Source: CBDBJR01 sp965206445
GTDB lineage: Bacteria; Pseudomonadota; Gammaproteobacteria; Arenicellales; Poriferihabitantaceae
DNA: 64,000 nt
Direction: 5' to 3'
Assembly (NCBI GenBank): GCA_965206445.1
Contig: CBDBJR010000002.1
Span: 2,728,001-2,792,000, forward strand
The position numbers were made by a program, and so were the translations under genes. Numbering within the stretch: the stretch's first letter is position 1; every line of letters begins with the position of its first letter. Under the pieces are notes generated by a model. It did no database searches. It saw only the letters and a list, made by a program, of their open reading frames with translations, and was not told the DNA's origin. This document shows positions 7,668 to 15,227 of the stretch, piece after piece.

Positions 7668-9152
7668 TCAGCGATCTCTCTGGCCGACAACCCGGCCGGC
7701 GGCCGGGGGTTTTTCGAGGCCGCTATGCGCCTCGGCAATCCTGGCGATACGCGCCAACACATCGGCCCGGGCCGCACACGCACGCCCTTGCCGGGTATCC
7801 ACATGCAGCAGCATCTGCTCGGCGGTCGCCAGCAGTGTGCGCTGCCCGGCATGCCGCAGCGAATGAAACAGATGGATGCGCTTGTCATCCTGCGCCAGAA
7901 TCTGCGTCTCGACCGCCAGCGGCTGGCCAACCGCCACCTCGCGCAGATGGCAGATATGCGTCTCGACCGTATAATAACTCAACCCGTCGGCATGATAATC
8001 CGCGTCCACCCCGATATAGCGAAGCAGCGCATCGGACGCATCGCCGAAAACCTGCAAGTAGCGGCTTTCGCTCATATGCTGATTGTAATCAACCCACTCC
8101 GGGCGCACCGTATCGCTGTGCAATTGCAGCGGTTGACCGAGCTCGTCCTGCGCCGACATCAACCGGGTATGCGCGGCCTGATAGAGCGTTTCCTCGTAGC
8201 GTTTGAGCACCGCGCCGGCGGCGTAATCCTGCGACCGCAGCCCCTGCATCGCGGCCACCAGACAGTCGTCGCGCAGGTGCTCCAGCTCGGCGATGCTCCT
8301 GCCCGCCGCCTGTTGATCGGATTGGTGCACAATTTTATCCAGCAACTGCTCGGTCAGCTCAGGCCCGTCAAAGCGCGTCCACGGCCATTTCAGGCTCGGG
8401 CCGAACTGCGCCATAAAATGCCGCATGCCGCCCTCGCCGCCGGCCACGCGGTAGACCAAAAACGGCCCCATAAACGCCCAGCGCAACCCGGGGCCATAGC
8501 AAATCGCCTGGTCAATCTCATCGACGGTGGCAACCCCGTCGTTGACCAGATGCAGGGCTTCGCGCCACATCGCCTCCATCATCCGGTCGGCCAAAAAGGC
8601 GTCGATTTCCCGCCCGACCTGAAGCGGGTGCATCCCGATGCGCCGGTAAAAATCCGCCGCCGCCGTTCTGGCCGCCGCAGCGGTCTGCCGACCGCCGACA
8701 ATCTCGACCAGCGGGATCAGGTAAACCGGGTTAAACGGATGACCGACCAGGATGCGCTCGGGATGCGGCATACCACGCTGCAACTCGGTGGGCAGCAGGC
8801 CGGATGACGACGATGCAATCACCACGTCCGCGGCCGCAGCGGCGCCGATTTGCTGCAAAATTGCGCGCTTGATGTCGATTCTCTCCGGGCTGCTCTCCTG
8901 GACAAAATCAACCTGCTCGACGGCGGCGGCAACGCTGTCCATGAAACGCACCGCCCCGCTTGCCCGCACCGGCGCCAGCGTCATGTTGCGGTAGGCGCGC
9001 AGCGCATTTTCCAGCACCCGATCGAAATACGACCGTGCCCGCTCGGACGGGTCAAAGATATGAACCTCGAACCCGTTCAGCACCAGCCGCGCCGCCCAGG
9101 CGCAGCCAATCACGCCGGCGCCGATAATCCCGACTTTTTTGATCTCACGCAT
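7668..9152 (-). CDS. lcdH: L-carnitine dehydrogenase fused to a hotdog thioesterase
   Basis: Two-domain protein of 494 residues. Residues 1-285 form a 3-hydroxyacyl-CoA-dehydrogenase-type NAD enzyme: GAGVIG at 11-16, SSSSG at 114-118, and GHPFNPVYLIPLVEI from 137 with the likely catalytic His at 138. Residues about 344-470 form a 4HBT-type hotdog thioesterase (WVDYNQHMSESRY, 353-365). Carnitine dehydrogenases with this layout turn L-carnitine into 3-dehydrocarnitine; the fused thioesterase is thought to release glycine betaine from betainyl-CoA. The start is set by an ideal GGAGG eight bases upstream; an ATG 15 bases further up overlaps that site. The linking enzyme, a beta-keto acid cleavage enzyme, is not in the window. 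Confidence 0.85.
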   Translation of the reverse strand: MREIKKVGIIGAGVIGCAWAARLVLNGFEVHIFDPSERARSYFDRVLENALRAYRNMTLAPVRASGAVRFMDSVAAAVEQVDFVQESSPERIDIKRAILQQIGAAAAADVVIASSSSGLLPTELQRGMPHPERILVGHPFNPVYLIPLVEIVGGRQTAAAARTAAADFYRRIGMHPLQVGREIDAFLADRMMEAMWREALHLVNDGVATVDEIDQAICYGPGLRWAFMGPFLVYRVAGGEGGMRHFMAQFGPSLKWPWTRFDGPELTEQLLDKIVHQSDQQAAGRSIAELEHLRDDCLVAAMQGLRSQDYAAGAVLKRYEETLYQAAHTRLMSAQDELGQPLQLHSDTVRPEWVDYNQHMSESRYLQVFGDASDALLRYIGVDADYHADGLSYYTVETHICHLREVAVGQPLAVETQILAQDDKRIHLFHSLRHAGQRTLLATAEQMLLHVDTRQGRACAARADVLARIARIAEAHSGLEKPPAAGRVVGQRDR

Positions 9153-9191
9153 CGCGCTCACCTCCATCTTTCCCCCCCATCGGTTTGACTG

Positions 9192-9824
9192 TTATGGTTG
9201 AGGTTTGGCCGCCGCCGGCTTGCGCTCACCCGCTGGCCAGCTGAATTGTTTCAGGTCGTCCGGGAAAAGCCGCTGCATGGCCTCGAGCGCGTCGGCATCG
9301 AAATAATCGGCTATCGACCGGCCGTCGTCGGCGCGCTGCCGCGCATTCAAGCCGGGCACGAGAACGGGCTCGCTACGGTGGGTTGGCAACCCCGGCACCG
9401 CGTATCTATCGGCGAGTCCGAGCAGTACCGCCGCGCGCTCCTCATAGCGATAAATCTCAATCTCATCCGCCGTATCGAAATAATCGGATTGCTGCACGCC
9501 GTGCTCCCACGGCAGAAGCGCCGAGCGGTAATGCGCCAAAAACTCCGCCATCGACGCGCCCGCATGGTAGTTGATATGGCGGAAGCTCTGCTGGAAATAC
9601 AGGCTGACCGCACGGTCGTACGGGTCGCGGACGAAGCTGAAGCGATGCATCGACTCCCAGTGCCCGGCGCATTTGGCGCGCAAGCGCGACACCGGCAGAT
9701 GCTTCTCATACAACTGCCGCTCGTACACCTGCGGATACGGCGTCCTGCCAAACGCCTGCATGATCGAACTGCCGCCGGTGCGGGGAATATGTACGAATAC
9801 GAGATTGCGCTCAAAATCAATCAT
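9192..9824 (-). CDS. Sulfotransferase family 2 protein
   Basis: PAPS-dependent sulfotransferase of 210 residues. The N-terminal 5-prime-phosphosulfate-binding loop reads VFVHIPRTGGSSI (residues 9-21) and the 3-prime-phosphate motif reads FSFVRDPYDRAVSLYF at about 62-77. It resembles the Sulfotransfer_2 group that modifies polysaccharides or small molecules. There is no signal peptide, so it is cytoplasmic. It sits between the carnitine cluster and tRNA-Arg, next to sugar-nucleotide genes, so a surface glycan is a plausible acceptor. A second, unrelated-looking sulfotransferase gene occurs near 20.6 kb. The acceptor cannot be told from the sequence. Confidence 0.8.
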   Translation of the reverse strand: MIDFERNLVFVHIPRTGGSSIMQAFGRTPYPQVYERQLYEKHLPVSRLRAKCAGHWESMHRFSFVRDPYDRAVSLYFQQSFRHINYHAGASMAEFLAHYRSALLPWEHGVQQSDYFDTADEIEIYRYEERAAVLLGLADRYAVPGLPTHRSEPVLVPGLNARQRADDGRSIADYFDADALEAMQRLFPDDLKQFSWPAGERKPAAAKPQP

Positions 9825-9934
9825 GCGCCCAATTATAGCCGCCTGCAGTGGCGCCGACCGCAGCCGGGGCCGACCGCATACGCATCACCGCCGAATGGCC
9901 GACGACCGACAACGCGCATCAGCCACCCGGCAAA

Positions 9935-10011
9935 TGGCGCGCCCGACAGGATTCGAACCTGTGACTTCTGCCTTCGGAGGGCAGCACTCTATCCAACTGA
10001 GCTACGGGCGC
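9935..10011 (-). tRNA. tRNA-Arg (anticodon CCG)
   Basis: A 77-base cloverleaf on the minus strand: acceptor GCGCCCG/CGGGCGC, D stem GCTC/GAGT, anticodon stem CTGCC/GGCAG around loop CTCCGAA (anticodon CCG, reading CGG), T stem ACAGG/CCTGT with loop TTCGAAT, discriminator G and an encoded CCA. All stems pair. Confidence 0.97.
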
Positions 10012-10016
10012 GGTAA

Positions 10017-10997
10017 TCACCGGGCTGAATCGGCCTCAGGCGCCTCATCGGCGCTGTGACGATACCAGCGCAGCGCACTCTCGAGGCCTTGCGGCAACGC
10101 AATTAACGGCGAAAATCCCAGCGCAGTCAAGCGCGAAATATCGGGACAGCGGCGCATCGTGCCGCCCGCCGCCGCCGGCGACGGGCACAGGCGGCAGGTA
10201 CGGCCAAGCGCCGCGACAATCATCTCGGCCAGCGCCGCAATAGTATATTCCTCCGGGTTGCCAAGATGATAGATGCAATTGTTTTCTCCGCGCGCCAGCA
10301 CCAGCAGCAGCGCCGCCGTAAAATCATCGATGTGCATGAACGCGCGGCGCTGCGTACCGTCGCCCTGTAGGTCGAGCGGCACCACCCCGGTCGGCTGCGC
10401 CGCCACCGCCGCCACCGCCCGCCGGATCAGTTGCGGGATAACATGCTGTTCGCCCATATCCGGCCCGTAGACGTTGTGCGGGCGGACAATGATCGCCTTG
10501 TGCGGCGCCCCCGACCGGCGGTGCAGGGTCAGCATTTCGGTGGCAATTTTCGACACGGCATACGAATAGCGCGGGTTATGCGGGTCGGGAATCGACAACG
10601 CCGCGTCTTCTGCCGTCGGGATTTTCGCCGGCGTCTGATACACCTCGGAGCTGGAAGCCGCCAGCAGTGTCGCCACCTGATTATCGCGGCAGGCCGTCAG
10701 CACATTCAACATGCCCTGAATGCCCACCTCCAGCACCGCGGCCGGACGCTGATAGAACCATTCGGTGCCGTTGATCGCCGCCAGGTGAATCAGCGTATGC
10801 GCGCCCCGGGCGGCACGGCCCAGCGCGGCCGCATCGCAAATATCCCCGGCCACCGTTTCCACCCCCGCCAGGCCGTCCAGCCGCCGGGCGGCACCGCGCG
10901 AGAAATCGTCGAACACCCGCACCGGCGCACCCTGCGCCCGCAGCGCCCGCACCACTGCCGCACCGATAAAGCCGGCCCCGCCGGTGACCAGAATCAT
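10017..10997 (-). CDS. NAD-dependent sugar epimerase/dehydratase
   Basis: Extended short-chain dehydrogenase of 326 residues. The nucleotide-binding motif VTGGAGFIG is at residues 4-12; the catalytic YxxxK is in YSYAVSKIATEML; RPHNVYGPDMGE and VGIPLR-like sugar-binding regions follow the pattern of UDP-sugar 4-epimerases and dehydratases. It ends five bases from tRNA-Arg and begins ten bases after the nucleotide-sugar dehydrogenase gene, so the two form an operon making an activated sugar for a surface polysaccharide. Whether it epimerises or dehydrates cannot be decided here. Confidence 0.85.
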   Translation of the reverse strand: MILVTGGAGFIGAAVVRALRAQGAPVRVFDDFSRGAARRLDGLAGVETVAGDICDAAALGRAARGAHTLIHLAAINGTEWFYQRPAAVLEVGIQGMLNVLTACRDNQVATLLAASSSEVYQTPAKIPTAEDAALSIPDPHNPRYSYAVSKIATEMLTLHRRSGAPHKAIIVRPHNVYGPDMGEQHVIPQLIRRAVAAVAAQPTGVVPLDLQGDGTQRRAFMHIDDFTAALLLVLARGENNCIYHLGNPEEYTIAALAEMIVAALGRTCRLCPSPAAAGGTMRRCPDISRLTALGFSPLIALPQGLESALRWYRHSADEAPEADSAR

Positions 10998-11007
10998 GGC
11001 GCCGGAA

Positions 11008-12369
11008 TCATGGCGTATCGCCGCTATCCATCCGCCAGTGCTCGCCCAATCCGCAGTAACGGATGCCCGCGGCCAGCGGCGGCGGGTTGCGATGCCGGCT
11101 CCACAGATCGTAGATCAGCCCCGGCTTCGACATCACGTCGGCAATCTCGGTAATATCCAGCCGCCCGATTGCCGGGTGCCGATTCGCCATAATCACCAGG
11201 TGCGCGCCGTTGCACGCCGTCAGCATATCCGCCTGCGGCACAAAGCCCAGCCCGGCAATCACATCCGGCGCGGTTTCGGCATCGCAGCCGCGCGCCTCGA
11301 GTTGCGGAAACCCGGCCCGCAGCGCGGCCAGCAGCGGCACCACCAGCGTACCGCGCACATCGTCGGTCACCGGATCACCCTTGAAGGCAATGCCCAGCAT
11401 CGCCAGGACCAGATTGCCGGACACCGGCACGCGCTTATCGGCCAGCCAGTCGGCGATAAACGCCGCCACCTGTAGCGGCTGCGATTCGTTGACCCGGCGG
11501 GCGGCCTGAATCAGATCCAGCCCCGGCATACCGACCGCCTCGGCCACCTCATTCAGGATATACGGATCCTTGGACAGACACGCCCCGCCCACCGGCCCCG
11601 GATACGCCAGGTTGGAGCGCGGATAGCCGAGGTTGGCCGAGGCAATCACCTCGGCTGCGCTGAGCTTCAGCCGGTCGCAGACCGCGGCGATTTCGTTGAC
11701 ATAGCCAAACAGCACATCGCGCTGCGTATTGTTCACCAGCTTGACCATTTCCGCCGTTTCCACCTGCGACACCCGCACCACGGTCGGCGTCAGCAACTGA
11801 AACAGCTGCGCCGCACGCAACTGCCCCCGCACGCCAATCGAGCCGACGATCTGCGGCAGGCTGGCCAGCTCCTCCATCGCCCGGCCCTCGCTCAACCGCT
11901 CCGGGCAAAACGCCAGATCGTAGCCGACCCCGGCGCGGTCAAGAATCGGTTTGGCCGTATTGCGGGTGACGCCGACGCGCACCGTGGAGCGCAGAATCAC
12001 CAGATCGCCTTCGGCCAGCGTATCGGCGAGCTCGGCGCAGACCGCCTCGATCATCGAAAAATCGGCCTTGCCGGCATCGTTAAGCGGCGTACCCACGGTG
12101 ATAATCTGTATCGTCGCCCGCGGCCCGTCGGCAATCCGCTGGCTGAGCGTAAGCCGATTATGCGCCAGCACCCGCTGCAAGGCCGACGCCAGGCCGGGCT
12201 CGTTGATGTGGCTTTGGCCGTTGCGCAAACCGGCGATGACGTCGGCGCGCCGTTCGACCGCATGCACATGCAGCCCAAGATCAGCCAGCGAAATCGCCAG
12301 CGGCAAGCCGACATAGCCGAGGCCGACTACGCGGATACAGGTATTGGCAATTTCGAGATCATGCAGCAT
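11008..12369 (-). CDS. UDP-sugar 6-dehydrogenase (nucleotide sugar dehydrogenase, WecC-like)
   Basis: UDP-glucose/GDP-mannose dehydrogenase family, 453 residues. The Rossmann motif is VVGLGYVGLPLA at 14-25, the central region contains K210 and N214 in EMVKLVNNTQRD, and the catalytic cysteine is C264 in PVGGACLSKDPYIL. These enzymes oxidise C6 of a UDP-sugar twice to give a uronic acid. The motif pattern is closest to UDP-N-acetyl-mannosamine dehydrogenases, but UDP-glucose cannot be excluded. It is the first gene of a pair with the epimerase-like gene. Upstream lies a duplicated intergenic repeat shared with the divergent glycosyltransferase gene. Confidence 0.85.
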   Translation of the reverse strand: MLHDLEIANTCIRVVGLGYVGLPLAISLADLGLHVHAVERRADVIAGLRNGQSHINEPGLASALQRVLAHNRLTLSQRIADGPRATIQIITVGTPLNDAGKADFSMIEAVCAELADTLAEGDLVILRSTVRVGVTRNTAKPILDRAGVGYDLAFCPERLSEGRAMEELASLPQIVGSIGVRGQLRAAQLFQLLTPTVVRVSQVETAEMVKLVNNTQRDVLFGYVNEIAAVCDRLKLSAAEVIASANLGYPRSNLAYPGPVGGACLSKDPYILNEVAEAVGMPGLDLIQAARRVNESQPLQVAAFIADWLADKRVPVSGNLVLAMLGIAFKGDPVTDDVRGTLVVPLLAALRAGFPQLEARGCDAETAPDVIAGLGFVPQADMLTACNGAHLVIMANRHPAIGRLDITEIADVMSKPGLIYDLWSRHRNPPPLAAGIRYCGLGEHWRMDSGDTP

Positions 12370-12485
12370 GGCAACCGGACAGACCTATCGGGCAAGAGTT
12401 GAACCGCCATCATCGGTTCGAACCGCCGGCACCCGGCAACTGCCCAGCGGCGAAAATGCAACCCGACGGCGAAAATGTAATCGAT

Positions 12486-12711
12486 TTGATGACGGTTTAT
12501 GGTGAAATCACGCTATCGCATCACCCACACGGGCAACCGGCGGCATTATAATCGTTTTGCACCACACTTCACCACCTGTTGATGACGGTTTACGGTAAAA
12601 TCACGCTATCGCATCACCCACACGGGCAACCGGCAGCAACCGGCAGCAACCGGCAACAACCGGCAACAACCGGCGGCATTATAATCGTTTTGCACCACAC
12701 TTCACCACCTG
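12486..12711. repeat. Tandem duplication of an intergenic segment with expanded 10-base units
   Basis: Two head-to-tail copies of one segment: copy 1 is 93 bases (12486-12578), copy 2 is 133 bases (12579-12711). They are almost identical, each ending in a TATAAT-containing stretch followed by CACTTCACCACCTG. Copy 2 is longer by exactly 40 bases because the unit CAGCAACCGG/CAACAACCGG is present four extra times at 12631-12671. The rest of the 12370-12719 interval has only a short duplicated CGGCGAAAATG motif near 12450-12477. The duplication lies between two divergent genes, so it probably holds promoter sequence for the glycosyltransferase gene. Confidence 0.9.
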
Positions 12712-12719
12712 ATTTTTTT

Positions 12720-14075
12720 ATGCCATCGACCGACCCACCGGGCAACCCCACCGCGGCGCCATCAACCGGCGCCATCACTGCCGCAGCGGCCCTGGCCGCC
12801 GGTCACCCGTTGGTTTCTTTTGTCTGTGCGTCGCGCAATGACGAGTATGCGCCGCAGCTGGCCAAACGCCACCGCCTCAGCCTGTGCACCCTGCTTGAGC
12901 AGCTTGATGCCTATGCGATTCCCGCCGAATATATTGTCGTCGAATGGAATCCACCGCCGCACCGCCCGTCGCTGATGGATCTGCTGACGCCGCTGCCGGA
13001 CAGCCGGATGTGCAGTGTGCGCGTGATTACCGTACCGGCGGAATACCATCAACACTGTCTGCACTGGGAGCAGACCGCGATGCACCAGGCCAAAGCCCTG
13101 AATGTCGGATTTCGCCGCGCCCGCGGACTGTTTGTCAACGCCATTGCCGTAGACGCCGTATACACCGATGCGGTGCTGGAAAACATGCGCACGCTGTGCC
13201 TGAACCGGGTCTATCGAGTCGGGCGCTACGATGTCGACCCGGCCGTGCTGCAACCCACCTTTGCCGATCGCCAGGCGCTGCTGGACGCATTGCAGCAGCA
13301 CGTGGTAGCCCACTACCCGCAGAAAACATACTGGGCCCCCATCCGCAGCCTGTACATCCATTCCAGCGGTGACTTCATGCCGGCGGCCCGCGAGCGGGTG
13401 CAGGCGGTGCACGGCCTTGAAGAGCGGTATACATTTTATCTCGACAACGACAGCCTGCTGCTGCACGGCCTGGTCAACGCCGGGCTGGAGGAGCAGGTCT
13501 GGCCGAGTCCATGCCGGGTTTACAAAATCACGCATAACGCAATTACCGTAAAGCGCTTCGCGCCGCACGGCGCCAGACAATGGGCCAGACAATGGGCGGC
13601 CAGACAATGGGCCAGACAATGGGAGGTCAGACAATGGGCCAGACAACGGGTTGTCCGCGGCCTGTCGGCGGTTTTGGCCGGCCTGTCCCGGATGCCGCAA
13701 CAGCTGTGGCAGGTCAATACGGTCAGGGTGATTGCCCGGCGGATGCCGTGGATGGCGCGCTCGGTGTCATGGCTGCTGCAGTGGATGGCGCGCTCGGTGT
13801 CATGGCTGCGGCATCGGCTGCGTCGGCTGTACACCATTTCCAAGCGACCGTTTCCGCCGCTGCCGCGCACGCATGCGCGAACCGGCGTCGTTTTGCCGGC
13901 GTTCGAGCACCACGTGATTGATCGGGTGCGCACATGGGAGGCCGGCGCGCCGGTACAGATCAACGGCCCCGATTGGGGACTCGGGCAGGTTGAGCTGGCC
14001 GAAGTGCGGTGTTGCACCGCCCAGTGGGAGAACGCGGACGCCGCCCCGCCGGCAACGGAAAAACCCGGTCGCTGA
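12720..14075 (+). CDS. Glycosyltransferase-like protein with internal repeats
   Basis: Protein of 451 residues not firmly matched to a named family. The N-terminal half looks like a GT-A glycosyltransferase: HPLVSFVCASRNDEY near 28-42, an EYIVVEWNPP stretch, and FYLDNDSLLLHGL near 238-250. The middle (about 285-311) has an Ala-Arg-Gln-Trp repeat, and residues about 344-365 hold an 11-residue unit repeated twice (WMARSVSWL). I place the start at the ATG after the repeat region because an open frame continuing upstream would translate the repeat DNA. The downstream repeats make the C-terminal half unlike ordinary glycosyltransferases. Divergent from the nucleotide-sugar dehydrogenase gene; probable role in surface polysaccharide assembly. 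Confidence 0.65.
   Translation: MPSTDPPGNPTAAPSTGAITAAAALAAGHPLVSFVCASRNDEYAPQLAKRHRLSLCTLLEQLDAYAIPAEYIVVEWNPPPHRPSLMDLLTPLPDSRMCSVRVITVPAEYHQHCLHWEQTAMHQAKALNVGFRRARGLFVNAIAVDAVYTDAVLENMRTLCLNRVYRVGRYDVDPAVLQPTFADRQALLDALQQHVVAHYPQKTYWAPIRSLYIHSSGDFMPAARERVQAVHGLEERYTFYLDNDSLLLHGLVNAGLEEQVWPSPCRVYKITHNAITVKRFAPHGARQWARQWAARQWARQWEVRQWARQRVVRGLSAVLAGLSRMPQQLWQVNTVRVIARRMPWMARSVSWLLQWMARSVSWLRHRLRRLYTISKRPFPPLPRTHARTGVVLPAFEHHVIDRVRTWEAGAPVQINGPDWGLGQVELAEVRCCTAQWENADAAPPATEKPGR
13573..13650 (+). repeat. Coding tandem repeat, CAGACAATGGG units
   Basis: Six copies of a CCAGACAATGGG-type 12-base unit inside the glycosyltransferase-like gene, separated in two places by a three-base insertion. 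The units keep the reading frame and encode repeated Arg-Gln-Trp. The last copy has degenerated. Confidence 0.95.
13748..13813 (+). repeat. Coding tandem duplication, 33-base unit
   Basis: Two head-to-tail copies of a 33-base unit beginning GTGGATGGCGCGCTCGGTG. They encode the 11-residue repeat WMARSVSWL plus two residues. Only the last few bases differ between the copies, so the event looks recent. Confidence 0.95.
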
Positions 14076-14098
14076 TGCGTATCGCCGGGCGCATCAGC
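14071..14098 (+). terminator. Possible terminator hairpin after the glycosyltransferase-like gene
   Basis: Perfect nine-base inverted repeat GCTGATGCG/CGCATCAGC with a ten-base loop that overlaps the stop codon. No strong T tract follows, so factor-independent termination is uncertain. Confidence 0.45.
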
Positions 14099-14144
14099 GG
14101 TACTGACCCGTGATGATTTTTCCAGACCCGACTGATACGCGCTG

Positions 14145-15011
14145 TTATACCGGCTCGGCTAATGTAGGACCACTTCCCCGGACTCTGGTCTGATGCAGGC
14201 GACGTCTGTGACGATCTGCGTCATATCCGCACCCCCGGTGCAAAATACAACGGTTATCCCAAATCAACAAATCCCCTGCTTGCCAATGATGCCGATAAAT
14301 TGACTCCGCCCGGGTGGTTTCCGCCATCAAGTGTGTGATTAATCTGTTGGATTCCTCCGCGGTAACGCCTTCTATTGCGCGCACATGGGAGCCAATGTAG
14401 AAGTTCTTTTCACCTGTGACCGGGTTGCGCCTGACCAGTCGTTGGCGCACCGGGCGCATATAGGTTCGCTGACTTTGGTTAACCGCATCTTCACTGACTT
14501 TGGTTCGAGAATAGATATAATCGTGAATACCGATGAGACCGTCCATGTCATCAGCCATTTTGTTTGCCAGTCTGTGGTAAGCCGCACGTGCGCTGACAAA
14601 CTCGGTATCGCCGGCATCCGGGGGCACCTCATGCGCGAGTAACAGAGAATATAAACTGGGGTTTTCACGAAAAGAGCTGTCTGAATGCCACAGCTGGTTG
14701 CCGGTTTGCGAGCGAACCGTTCGCGCCCGGTTTTTCATCCGGTTACCGTCCGCATCTATATTGCCAACTCGGCCAATGTAGTTGATTTGCCCATGAGAAT
14801 AGTAGGACACGTGCTCCTCTTCCAGCGCGCCAAAAAGACGACTAAATGACATCAGTACGCGATCTTCCATGGACTGATTTCTAAACAGCAGTACCGAGTA
14901 CGTATTCATCGCCTCATCCAATTGAGTAAACTCGGCAGCGGACAAATTGTCTGACACAGTGACCCCTGCGACCTCGGCGCCAAACTCTACATGTAACGGA
15001 GAAAATTTCAT
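14145..15011 (-). CDS. TauD/TfdA-family Fe(II)/2-oxoglutarate dioxygenase
   Basis: Dioxygenase of 288 residues, normal family length. The iron-binding triad is visible: H109 and D111 in LWHSDSSF, and H258 in CILHRG; the 2-oxoglutarate-binding arginine is in RRLHQTRVRG near 270-278. The conserved N-terminal strand FSPLHVEFGAEVAGV starts at residue 3, which supports the start at MKFSPLHV. The frame stays open upstream from a GTG, but that extension is the repeated module found elsewhere in the region, not part of the enzyme. The substrate is unknown; taurine, other sulfonates, aryloxy acids, carnitine-like amines and glycan or peptide side chains are all known in the family. Neighbours are glycosyltransferase genes of an AT-rich, probably acquired region. 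Confidence 0.85.
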   Translation of the reverse strand: MKFSPLHVEFGAEVAGVTVSDNLSAAEFTQLDEAMNTYSVLLFRNQSMEDRVLMSFSRLFGALEEEHVSYYSHGQINYIGRVGNIDADGNRMKNRARTVRSQTGNQLWHSDSSFRENPSLYSLLLAHEVPPDAGDTEFVSARAAYHRLANKMADDMDGLIGIHDYIYSRTKVSEDAVNQSQRTYMRPVRQRLVRRNPVTGEKNFYIGSHVRAIEGVTAEESNRLITHLMAETTRAESIYRHHWQAGDLLIWDNRCILHRGCGYDADRHRRRLHQTRVRGSGPTLAEPV

Positions 15012-15031
15012 GGTATGGCCTGTAACAGCAC

Positions 15032-15144
15032 AGGAAAGATAACCGCCCTTTTTCCCAAAATCAAGCAGTATTGAGCGGCCCTGAAGCCCCACCGTTTCCC
15101 ACCAATCCACCGATGAAAGAGCGGAGCCGGAACGGGGCTGAGAG
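15032..15144. repeat. Dispersed module, copy 1 (upstream of the TauD-type gene)
   Basis: Shares the string GGAAxGATAACCGCCCTxTTT, AAAATCAAG and CACCAATCCACC, in the same order and spacing, with a stretch near 17.7 kb, and its left third with a stretch at 21.45 kb. Read on the minus strand it gives VDWWETVGLQG followed by LLDFGKKGGY, matching the broken gene near 17.7 kb at protein level. Confidence 0.8.
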
Positions 15145-15227
15145 ACAATGAAAAATTAAATTTTCGCCTTTCGGTTCAATACTCGTCACTTTGCTTACAT
15201 ACACTTCCTTCAGATAAGTATTTACTA

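Noticed and set aside
9935..10011. tRNA-Arg as attachment site of a genomic island
   Set aside because: No integrase gene and no duplicated tRNA 3-prime end were found on either side.
12486..12711. CRISPR array
   Set aside because: The repeats are head to tail with no spacers of unique sequence and no cas genes nearby.
12762..13700. A 312-codon frame opposite the glycosyltransferase-like gene
   Set aside because: Its Leu-Ser-Gly-Pro repeats are just the antisense reading of the 12-base DNA repeat; the plus-strand frame has the glycosyltransferase-like features.
15012..15110. Longer TauD-type protein starting from an upstream GTG
   Set aside because: The additional residues come from the dispersed module; the conserved family N-terminus begins at MKFSPLHV.
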